The translations under genes and the position numbers were made by a program. Below are positions 1 to 9,071 of a DNA stretch of 34,613 bases, one piece after another; within the stretch, counting starts at the first letter, position 1; every line of letters begins with the position of its first letter. This DNA comes from Guillardia theta CCMP2712 (Eukaryota; Cryptophyceae; Pyrenomonadales; Geminigeraceae), in contig NW_005434659.1 in NCBI RefSeq assembly GCF_000315625.1, forward strand, positions 946,994-981,606, written 5' to 3'. Below the pieces are notes generated by a model. It searched no databases. It worked only from the letters and a program-made list of their open reading frames with translations, and was not told where the DNA came from.

Positions 1-381
1 CTTCAAAGGAGGCGTTCAACTACACCCGTTCCTCCTCCTCCTCCTCCTCCTCCTCCTCCTCCTCCTCCTCCTCTTTCCCCCCTGATCTTCCCTGCTCCCT
101 CCTCTCCCACCATCTCTTCTTCTGCCTTTCGTCCTCCGACAGCCTTCTGAATCATTCCTCTTTCTCTTCCTCTTCCTGCTTGCTTCTTTCTTCTGGCACT
201 TCGTCCCTCTCAAATTTCATTCCATCAACTTTCCGCTTTCCCCATTACCTTCCAACCTCCTTATCCTCTTTCTCCCTCCTCCTCTCCTCCCTCCTCTCCT
301 CCCTCCTCTCCTCCCTCCTCTCCTCCCTCCTCCCCTCTTGTCCCCCCCCTTTCCTCTCGTGCTGCCCGCGTTCATCCTCAC
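1..381. repeat. Intronic simple repeats (CTC)n and (CCCTCCTCTCCT)n
   Basis: Positions about 31-72 are an almost pure CTC/TCC trinucleotide run. About 255-341 is a TCCTCCCTCC/TCTCC tract. They lie in the last visible TTLL intron and create Arg/Gly-rich or Ser/Leu-rich frames with no protein signal. A second pyrimidine block (about 1004-1145, CTCTCCTCCTCTCTGCT unit) fills the intron between exons 1169 and 978. Confidence 0.85.
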
Positions 382-2204
382 ATTCATATTGTTGTCAACA
401 AGGACGAGGCAGCGAATGTCAAACTTTCTTCCCTTGTACAGCAGCGGCCGCTCAATGTACTTCTGCACGATCACCTGCCGTACGCCTTCTGTCAGAGTCT
501 GTGGCAATAGGGAGGGAGGAGGGAGGAGGGAGGAGGGAAGAGGGAGGAGGGAGGAGGAGGGAAGAAGGAAACGAGGAAGAATATTGAGGGAGGGAAGGAC
601 GAGGAAGGAGGGAGCAACGAGGGTTCAGGACAACTGGAAGGAAGGCACAAGAGGAGCAGGAAGGGGTGGAGGAGGAGGAGGCGGAGGAGGAAGAGATCAG
701 TTACCTGGCTGCCTACTTGCTTCTTCTTCAGGTGGGTGTCGACATCGCTGAAGCCTCGGAAGACTCGGATTCCATTCCCTCTGTTGTTGTTGGTTGGTTT
801 CACCTAGAGCTCCAACTTCAACTTCCCCCCGTTCACTGCTCTCTCTTCTCTCCATTCCCCTCCTCCTCCCTTCCCCTTTTCTCTCCCCCCTCTTCTCTCC
901 TCCTCCTTGAAGTCTCACAATCCAAATGTTTCTTTCGCCTGCTGTGTTGGTGTTTGAGATGGCATCTCCCCGGGACATCTGAAATTCATCGGTCACCAAA
1001 TCTCCTCCTCAACTTTCTCCTCTCTCCTCCTCTCTCCTCCTCTCTGCTCTCTCCTCCTCTCTGCTCTCTCCTCCTCTCTGCTCTCTCCTCCTCTCTGCTC
1101 TCTGCTCTCTGCTCTCTCCTCCTCTCTGCTCTCTCCTCCTCTATCCTCTGTCCTCCCTCCTCATTCACCTTGGAGTGACTCGACTTGCTCGGAGACTTCA
1201 TGCTTGCCTTCGACCCCGTCTTGGAGGAAGAAGCAGTCCTGGACGCTGACTCGCTGCCTGGCTCATCGGTACTCGCAGCTAGACAGAAGAAGTGAGGAGG
1301 AGTCGGGGGAGTAGCTGTGGCACACAGGGAGAGGAGGAGGGGAAGGAGTGAGATGAGGGAAACAAGTGAGAGAAGAGGAGGAGAGTGGGAATGGAGGAGG
1401 AGGAGGAGGAGGAGATCTCGTCTGTTCAGACCTGAGAGGCTGTCGGGATGGTTTTCACCACTCCCAGCCCCATCCTTTCCTGCCTTGTCATCTGCTCGGC
1501 ATGAAATCACCCAGTTCTCCTCCAGGAGGCGACTCGACTCACTTCCTTTCGAGATCTTCGCCGAGCTTTGAGAGGCTCCTTGCCCCTTCAGCTTGCTATC
1601 CAGCTGCTTGCACACCTGCGACCCCCGTCACCCGTCTGCTTCCTCGATGCTGCTACAACCTTGCAGAACTCGGCATACTCCGGACATGCTTCTCCCACTG
1701 ATATCACAAACTGCAAACACGTCAGTTGCAAGGTAACAACATCCCTCGACCTCACAGTCGGCGGAGCAATCTCATGCACGTTAATTTTCCCTGCGCAACA
1801 ACACCGTGAGCACGAATCGAGCGGTCAAAGCCTGGACTCACTTCTCACAGTATGATTTCAGGTTGAAATACAGCTCGTTCTTCCTCCCGATGCACGTCAG
1901 TCCGTCAAGATGGTTCAGGTATTGTTTGTTTCCCATCCTCCTCACCCACTCTGCGACTGACCGCTGTCGCACCTGCAACACATTCATCATCCTGACCACG
2001 TGACTAGCAAGCGCTTGCCTGCAGCCACTTCAAATTGAGCTCAGGGTCGTCCTCCTTTCCCAGCTCCCACCATGGTCGCCTCTCAAGAGTCTTTCGCACT
2101 AGCTCGCTGTTGTTGCCAGGGCCCACAAAGAACGTGAACTTCGACTCCGAGCCGGGTGAGTTTTCTTGTTTGATGGCTTCTTTCAGCGGGACGTCGTGCA
2201 CCAT
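1..2204 (-). CDS. Tubulin tyrosine ligase-like (TTLL) protein, 3' part beyond left edge
   Basis: ATP-grasp ligase family that adds Tyr, Glu or Gly to tubulin tails or related substrates in the cytoplasm or axoneme. Phase-consistent exons: 2204-2019, 1972-1849, 1790-1756, 1710-1660, 1615-1432, 1278-1169, 978-919, 803-705 and 498-382. The rest lies off the left edge. Family landmarks in order are FFVGPGNNSELVRKTLERR at the N-terminus, NHLDG, IAPPTFVISVGE, the ATP-binding stretch NIWIVKPTNNNRGNGIRVF (split by an intron) and YIERPLLYKGRKFDIRCLV. A low-complexity Ser/Lys insert sits in exon 1278-1169. The first intron (2018-1973, 46 nt) starts with GC, AG|GCAAGC. The start is uncertain: the frame stays open above the ATG at 2204 as far as a possible acceptor near 2278. 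The TTLL subclass cannot be assigned. Confidence 0.85.
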
Positions 2205-3017
2205 GTCGTTGACGACAGGAAGGAAGGCAGGTCCGAGCCCAGGGTTAGCTTCTCTCGCTCTTGCCTTGTTCCTACCTGCAGAACGGCGAGAGAGTGGTCA
2301 TGGCATTGGAAACAACTCAAACGCTCCAACGTCTTGTTAATCAAGTCCTTTTCATCCTCACTATCTTTTGACTAGAGTCTGACATGTTGTTGATGATGAT
2401 ATTTCTCTGGTTCTTCTCAACACGTCAGACATTCGAAATAATCGCGATGTTCTCACTTCCTGATACTGAAATCTCAGTTGTTGACCTTAATGCTTATACT
2501 CTTCCTCACCATCGCCATCACTAACACCACCACATGGTCACGATTATGTCATTCTGATCAGTTTGATCATGTTATCACCACCACCACCACCACCATCGTT
2601 TTCCCTTCTTCCTGCCAACCCCTGCATTTCGCTTGCACCATCTCTCTATCTTGCTGGTCAACGGCCGATGTGTAACCGAAAGAAACGGTTACTCAGTGAC
2701 TGGCACTACGGCAGGTGCCCGGCACTGCACCCGGGCCGTAGCACACTGCGGCGGCACGGACTGTATCCCGGAGTCCGGGCCGGCGACGGCGGCGGATGTT
2801 AACTGAATCAGTCTAGCCATTTAGATCGAAACTTGAAGGCTCGAACGGCGAGAGTGAACTTTTTCATTTAGTATATCAAAATATCGCAATTCAAGGTATG
2901 ATCGAGCGCAGTGCAGACAGTTGTTCTTTCCTCCCATCACAACAGAGAGACAACATCATTCTTGTCGTCACAGCCTCTGAAGTTATCAGCTGAATCTATC
3001 AGGTGAAAGCATTCCGT
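2205..3017. other. Intergenic region with GC-rich hairpins
   Basis: No convincing coding exon. It contains a CCA trinucleotide run near 2577-2598. It also has a perfect 7-bp inverted repeat with a 7-nt loop (2672-2692, GTAACCG/CGGTTAC), followed by a strong GC-rich nested hairpin (2707-2740, arms TACGGC/GCCGTA and GCCCGG/CCGGGC) inside a GC-rich island of about 120 bp. No tRNA fold was recognised there. Confidence 0.5.
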
Positions 3018-3482
3018 TCACTGGACAATGCACGATCCTGACGCACTTCGAGCAGACTCCCAAGGAAACTGTTGACCGTTCCTGTCCTCAAGGATGACCT
3101 TCCTTCCGTCCTTGGTGAGAATCTTTCCGTCCTCAGGGTTCACGAGGACGAGGAGGGGAATACCGTTCACTCCGATCTGACCAGCAATCTGATCCTTCAA
3201 CGACCTCTGGGCGAAAGGCAGGGCGAGCCATGGCATCTGCGAGTAGTACTCCTTGAACTGCGCTTCTGACTGATCGGAAGATAGGAACACAATCTCAAAC
3301 TCCTTTCCCTGCGACTTCATGGTGCGATAGGTCTCCGCCAGCATCGGGGTGAAGGATCGGCATGGAGGGCACCAGTGCGCTGAGAAGTACAGCCCGACTA
3401 CCTTGTTCGACCTCAAGCTACTGACAGCCACTTCCTTGCCCTGAGCGTTGATCAATGTAGCGTTTCCAAAATACTTGTCCAT
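3018..3482 (-). CDS. Tryparedoxin/nucleoredoxin-like thioredoxin-fold protein with C-terminal CaaX box
   Basis: Single-exon gene of 154 residues, a typical length for a one-domain tryparedoxin-like oxidoreductase. It would reduce or isomerise disulfides in client proteins. The active site WCPPC is at residues 37-41 after the beta strand VVGLYFSAHW. The FEIVFLSSD strand-turn (about 62-70) and the cis-Pro in NGIPLLVLV (Pro109) are also typical of the nucleoredoxin branch. The start is the first ATG, and no signal peptide precedes the fold, so the protein is cytosolic or nuclear. The last four residues are CIVQ, which fits a CaaX prenylation box (aliphatic I and V, Gln favouring farnesyl). A Ser/Ala-rich linker places it away from the fold. 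Unlike most neighbours it has no intron. Confidence 0.92.
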   Translation of the reverse strand: MDKYFGNATLINAQGKEVAVSSLRSNKVVGLYFSAHWCPPCRSFTPMLAETYRTMKSQGKEFEIVFLSSDQSEAQFKEYYSQMPWLALPFAQRSLKDQIAGQIGVNGIPLLVLVNPEDGKILTKDGRKVILEDRNGQQFPWESARSASGSCIVQ

Positions 3483-4333
3483 AATACTTGTCCTGTCACA
3501 GGAAACGTTATATTATGGAAAGAAGGCAAACGAGCTGTAGTTTTCTGCAACTAGATTTGTTCGTGCTTTTGTAGTGCAGGAATTCCTTCACTGCTTGCGA
3601 TGATTGCGAGAAAGCAGAACATCACCACAGATACAGCAGACACAAAGGGGAGAAGGCAAGGAAAAAGTAGGATCTTTGCAGGAATCGAGGTGAGCTGCAC
3701 ACAGTAAAAGAAGAGCCAAGGAGGGTGAGAAGAGTGAAGATGTGGTTGTGAATGGCAGAACAACATGACAGGAGTGATCATGGGGAAGAAAGGAGGGTTG
3801 TGGAAGGCAGGGAGTCAAGGAGGGACAAACGGAAAAAAGGGTGGGAAAGAGAACAGTTTGGGGCATCAAGGTAACCGACGAAAAAAGATAGCAGATATGA
3901 GTGGAGAGGCGAAGAAAGGCGAGGAGAAAGAAGAAGAGAGGAGAGAGGAGAGAGGAGAGAGGAGAGAGGAGAGAGGAGAGAGGAGAGAGGAGAGAGTTGA
4001 TGTGAGGCGACAGAGAAGGGGAGAGAGAAGGAGAGGTGCATTTTAGTACACATCGAGCGCATTTTATCAGGCAGTACGACTGGGAGTTTATGGAAGGGGT
4101 GTACACTCACAAAACAATATTGAACGCTCCGATGGGAATTACACATAAATTATTGCAAAATGTATTGAATATACAATATTTGCCATGGCTAGTTTACAGG
4201 ATTTTATAGTAAGGAGACACCTTCTAGAACCCTTATCCCTTTGTCGCTATGGAGCGGCAACTTCGTTGTTGTTATTACTGCTGCTGCTGACCGATCCTAA
4301 ACCTCTTCACATCGTCGTCGTCGTCGTCATCGT

Positions 4334-4365
<32 letters not shown>

Positions 4366-4567
4366 TCTCGTAAACTCTCTATCGTCCTCTTCTTATATTT
4401 CCTTGTCTCGTGTTCTGTTGATGTTGTTCCTTCTCCATTCCCCATCGCCATCTAGCTCACGGCCTTGATGAACAATGCCGTGTCGCCGCACGCTTCATGT
4501 AGACATGTTCATGGCGTTTGTTGAAATAATATCAATTGAAAGAGAGTATAAGCATTAAGAAGCTCTT
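3483..4567. other. Intergenic region with GAGAGAG and CAG/CGT repeats
   Basis: About 1.1 kb between two minus-strand genes. It holds a GAGAG/GGAGA tract (about 3930-3998), and a CGT/CAT run followed by CAG trinucleotides (about 4312-4362). Open frames here are low-complexity shadows on both strands. Nothing resembles a conserved exon or RNA. Confidence 0.6.
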
Positions 4568-6912
4568 TCATTTCCAATAGATCCCTCCCGAACTCTCCAA
4601 AAGAGCCTTTAGAGTGTTCAATACCTCCTGCGAACATGCTCAATTGCACGCTTCGATTTCTGTGTGACAGCAAGGACTACCTGCTTTACGCGCATGGATC
4701 CTTCACCTTCCTCCTCTAGAAATGCGACGATCAATGCATGGATCTGGATAGCGACCAACATAAGTATACAGGAGGAGCAGGCTGCTGTTGAGTACCGTTT
4801 CTCGGGCTCCCCCATCGGCCAGCATGTCTCCATCGGCGATTTTGGTAAGAGCGCGGACAGCTTCCAACTATGAAAGATGTCAGTAAAGATCTCATGTGAA
4901 GATGTCAGGAAAGACATCATGGAAAGACATCATGCAATAGATATCATGAAATAGATCTTCCGTAAAGATATCATGGGACAGATGTCATGCAAAAAAATCA
5001 TGGAAAAAATGTCGTGTCAAGATATCATGGAATAGATGTCATGCAAAGACAACGGAGCACAGCTGAAAATAATCGCCGTACCCGAACATCAAGAACCGCG
5101 TCATCCAGAACTCTGCAAAGAAGCAACTTCCACGCAGTTTGCGATCCTGGCAAGCTATTCGTCAACGGGTAGAACCAGCCAGACACAATCAAAACCTCGA
5201 GGACAAATTTTTGCGACCAATTCAATCGCTTCGCGAGTTAGCGCCTGTGTGACCGGGGCGGTAAGAGGCAATGACCATGGAAGGACTTGAAACCTGAGGG
5301 TCGCCATGTGGCTTGAAATATTCCTCACCCCTCAGATCCTGGGGCGAAGCGTCAGCCTCGTAGCTTCTATGTTGAAAGCGGAACGACCTTTTTGCGAAGA
5401 ATATCAAAAGCAATCTCGATCGCAGTTTGATCGCTCTTGATGGCCTGCATACACCAGTCAAGTCCAGCTGCCCTGTGATGAAACCAAGGTTTCACCTTAG
5501 TCGCAAGACATCTCAATGATTGCTTTCGAATATCAAAACACTCATCCATCTTGGCTGAGCGTGCAAGCACGGTTACCTATCAATCCGTCAGGAACCTTTT
5601 GTGGACGACCGACCTGCTCTTACCACTTTCGGATCTCCCACCAATCCGAGCTTCGAGATGACTAAACAAGCAGCATTCCGAACAGATATTGATTCCTGAT
5701 CCGCTTTCAAGTCATCATACCATCTCAACACAGGTTAAATTGGCTCATACTCGTTTGTCCAGCAGAGCCCCACACGCGGCCTCGATTGCTTTTCTATGTC
5801 CGACAGGAGCTTTCACGAACAAGGTAGCCAGCAGCTGCCTGGAACAACGGAACATCACATGAAATTCACATAGCATCACATCAGAGATATGACATTAATG
5901 ACATCCAAATGCTCCCTGGAAAACTAGCGGCCGGGTCAATGTACTCACCTCTTTTTAAATGCATCTCGGCAGCCTCGCAGTTCCATCAGTATGATGTCCA
6001 CCTCATCCAGCTTGCATACACAAGTCAAGAGCAACTTCGATGAGCAGGCGAACATACCAGATCATTCATTCCTCTTCCGTCGCATTCGACCGCTCTCTTG
6101 AAGGAGGACGTGGGCATCGCTCGCATGGTCGCCCCGTCCTCCTCAGGTTTCCCAGGATCGTTCTTGACGCCCCTGAGCGAATACAAACGAGTACTCCCCT
6201 TAGCTGCTCGACTTGCTAGTGCCCTGTTGCCTTGCAGTCCTTCCACCGGGAACGAGCCCTCCAAGGATGGAGGAGAGAGAGCACGTTGCCGTCGCGCCGA
6301 CTGCTTGTCTGTTGCAAGTGAACTGAAAGCTGCTTCTCCGAATCTTTTCCCCCAAGTTCCTTCGTCGGCATTGATTTGCATGGACAGTACATTCCTTATC
6401 GATCGAGCGGATGCAATTGCAGCACTTGACTTCTTTCCTCTCTCCTGCTCGCCCCCTCGCAGCGTTAGCAACCGTGCCCCTCGTTCCGGATGACCTTCAG
6501 CTGCCTCCCCCCGTTGACAGTCTTTGCAGCAACCAATAATCGAGATCTCTTTAGCTTGATCCACCTTCCTCCCTCCCTGCAACTTGACTCTCTCACATTG
6601 CACCCCTCGACTGCCGTCGCAGCTGCAACCCTCCGCCCCTCCTGTTCGCTGAGTCGGCGTTCTATAGGACCTGATTCTGTTCAGACAATCAACCATGACA
6701 TGCAGATTGTTCGCTGTCTTCACGCTTGCGAGGTTCACTTCCATGTCGCATGACGCTACCAGCAGCGACGCCATCGCCACCATGGTCATGGCGCAAAAAT
6801 CCTTCCTGCCCATGGCGCGTTGCACTACCCGGTAAACCACTACCCAATTTATGGTACCACCCACCTTGGCTGGATGGACCCATGACATTCGTCCATATAC
6901 CCCTTCTTTCAA
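4568..6912 (-). CDS. ARM/HEAT-type helical-repeat protein, 12 exons
   Basis: Exon phases join perfectly: 6912(or 6789)-6058, 6010-5949, 5838-5751, 5695-5624, 5576-5496, 5444-5388, 5338-5294, 5244-5196, 5146-5082, 4867-4796, 4743-4681 and 4627-4568. Introns are 47-55 nt, except one near 110 nt (5948-5839) and one of 214 nt (5081-4868). Exons 2-12 encode amphipathic helix pairs such as SVRNAACLVISKLGLVGD, IRKQSLRCLATK, LEAVRALTKIADGD and EVLNTLKALLESSGG, typical of ARM/HEAT solenoids used for protein binding. The last residues are GGIYWK. The first exon is Arg/Ser-rich, poorly ordered and not recognisable; it may contain an additional in-frame 48-nt intron. The initiator is ambiguous (6912 or 6789). 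No orthologue is named. Confidence 0.7.
4868..5081 (-). repeat. Degenerate ~17-bp tandem repeat filling one intron
   Basis: This intron of the helical-repeat gene is about four times longer than its sisters. It consists largely of diverged copies of a motif reading roughly CATGATATCTTTNC (minus strand), at about 17-bp spacing from 4875 to 5045. GT and AG ends are intact, and flanking exon phase is preserved (GTTCGG|...|TTGGAA). Confidence 0.65.
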
Positions 6913-7177
6913 GCTAATTTTCTATCCAATAACACCCCTTAATCAACACCCCTACCCCCAATTATACCTTCATCCCCACCCCTTGAACCTCTTTCATTTA
7001 ACACCCTGGTCCCCATTCCAATCCGAGGACCCCAGTAGCTCACGGGGATCCTGACTACCCACCCACCAATACAGAGAGTAATTGTAGTGATATAACCGGT
7101 ACCTTTATTTTTTTGTTTACCCTACCCCCACAAACAATTGTTGCGATCCTCAGCCGTTACAGACGTTTCAACTCGTT
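6913..7177. promoter_or_regulatory. Short divergent intergenic region
   Basis: 265 bp between the minus-strand helical-repeat gene and the plus-strand DUF1295 gene, so it probably carries both promoters. It is C-rich on the plus strand (CACCCC, ACCCCC). A TTTATTTTTTTG stretch at about 7103-7115 is the only AT-rich element. No defined motif could be assigned. Confidence 0.35.
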
Positions 7178-8728
7178 ATGGAACACCGTCAGACGTTTTT
7201 TATCGTTACAGGAATCAAACGGTCGAAGAGTATTCGGCGACCTTCTGAAATGCCGAGCAGGCCAGGGCGGGGGCGGTCAACCCCGAGGACATGCTCTGCT
7301 CTCGCTACCAGCCATCTCGCATCAGCCTCCTCCTCGTCTTGCTACCCTTCCCCTTCCTCTCCTCTCCCTGGTGCTCATCCCAAGCAATCTGCCACTCGTG
7401 GCTTCAAGGGGTTCGGATGCTCGGGGGTGCTCTTGGTCGCGATCCTGGCGACGATGCCGCAGGAGAGCTCCTCCTTCATGATCTCTGCTCCGGCTCCAAA
7501 CTCAAACAACCTGGGCATGTGGAGATCGTACAGCATGTTGAAGCAGGCAGGAACCACCTCACGTGGGCTCACGCGGATTCGAGGAGGGTCCATGAGCGCG
7601 TCGGAGAGAGTTCTCTCTTGGATCTTTCCCAAGGCCAGCCCTCCTGCCTACGTGGTTCCCAAGTACGTGCCTCCTCTGGTGACTACCTCCCTCACCCTTC
7701 TCTACGGTATCTTAGAAGGGATCCCGGCATTGTTCGCGGCCTCGCTGTTGGTGTCCCTGCTGGGCTTCTATAGGGTGACATGGTTTTTCAGCCTGGGCTA
7801 CGGTCTTTCAATGGCCTTCATGTCCTGCCTCTCCCTCTTCTTCTTCTCCGTCATTCAGGGCGCGTCCATCCCCTTGGTTGCCATGCTGCACGCCAGCCTG
7901 GTCATCGCATGGGGAGTTCGGCTGGCTGCGTTTCTTGCATGGCGAGAGTTCAAGGCCTGGCCAGAGTCCAAGAGCCGATACGTCGAGACGAACAGACGGA
8001 CTGGACTGTCCAAAAAGATCTCCACCTGGGTGTTCGTTGCGATCTTCGACTCGCTTCTCTTTGCTCCCTGCCTCTTCCACATGAAGACTCCGTCGAAGCT
8101 CGAGGTCCTGTCGTGGTTCGGAGTTGTCCTGCAGTTCGTGGGGCTGCAGGTAGAGTCCTTGGCTGACCAGCAGAAGAGTCTGAGCAAGCGCGAGCGTCCC
8201 GGTCAGTTCTGTCAGGAAGGCCTCTACAGGTTCTCTCGGCATGTCAACTACCTCGGCGAGATTCTGTTTTGGTCCGGCAGCTACATCGCGAGCCTTGGGA
8301 GCCTTAGGAATCCCTTGCAGCTCCTGACAGCCTCAGCTGGGTTCTTGGCGATCTTGGGCGTCATGGTGGGAGCCACCAACAACCTTGACAGGAAGCAGGT
8401 GACTAGCTGTTGAGCACACGTCGACTGCTGCTGACGTGGTTGACAACCAGTTTGACAAATACAACGGATCCCCCGAGTACCAGAAGTACATCAAGGAGAC
8501 GCCGAAGCTGATCCCCTTCACCAGGTGCCTGTGGTGCGACAGTCTTGTGCCATCGGCCTGACCCTCGTGACGTGTCAGGTGTCAAACTCTCGACGAGCTC
8601 AAGTCGGATGTACGTCCCTCGACGTCCGACTCGCTCCCGTGACCCGGTCATGGCAGGCGGACAAGGCCCGGAAGAAAGACGAGGCGGACTCGAAGCCGAC
8701 CACGGTGATGACAAACTCTTCCTGGTAG
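7178..8728 (+). CDS. DUF1295 / steroid 5-alpha-reductase-like membrane protein, plastid-type targeting
   Basis: Four exons: 7178-8398, 8451-8524, 8579-8609 and 8657-8728. The three introns are 52, 54 and 47 nt, all in phase. A hydrophobic signal (GVLLVAILATM) followed by ESSSFMISAPAPNSNN and a basic Ser/Arg stretch looks like a bipartite signal plus transit peptide. Several membrane spans follow (TSLTLLYGILEG, ALFAASLLVSLLGFY, ASLVIAWGVRLAAFL). The C-terminal half carries the family landmarks SLADQQKSLSKRERPGQFCQEGLYRFSRHVNYLGEILFW (given here in two overlapping parts: residues S-L-A-D-Q-Q-K, then GLYRFSRHVNYLGEI), the NADPH-binding C-terminal region of steroid-reductase-like enzymes. The substrate is unknown. 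The start may be Met1 (7178) or Met25 (7250). The ending MTNSSW exists only after splicing. Confidence 0.85.
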
Positions 8729-9071
8729 AGCCCAGCTGACGCCCTGCTAGCCCATCGAGAGCAACTACTCCAAGAGGAAGCAGCCCTGGGACGTGTAGTG
8801 GGCGAGCTGGAGGGTCGACGAGCCTGCCAAGTGTGAGTGATAAGGTAGATTGATGGAAGGGGGTGATAACAATCAGGTTGTAGTGGTAGAAGTGAAGGAC
8901 GAGGGTCAGAGGCGGGAGGAGGATGGATAATTCATTAAAATTATTTACATGCAAGATCTCTCCTCCTCCTCCTTCCCCTCCTCCTCCTGCTCCTCGATCT
9001 CCTGCTCCTTTTCTTCTGCTTCTGCTCCTCCCCCCACTCTTCCTCGTCCTCCTGCTCCCCTGTATCCTCTC
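8729..9071. other. Convergent intergenic spacer
   Basis: Space between two converging genes, DUF1295 (+) and RhoGAP (-). It contains a CTCCTCCTCC-rich stretch from about 8955 onward and an AATTCATTAAAATTATT block near 8928-8944 that could belong to a 3' end region. No coding signal. Confidence 0.5.

Noticed and set aside
2672-2740. tRNA gene in the GC-rich island
   Set aside because: No cloverleaf with T-arm and anticodon arm could be drawn; only simple hairpins are present.
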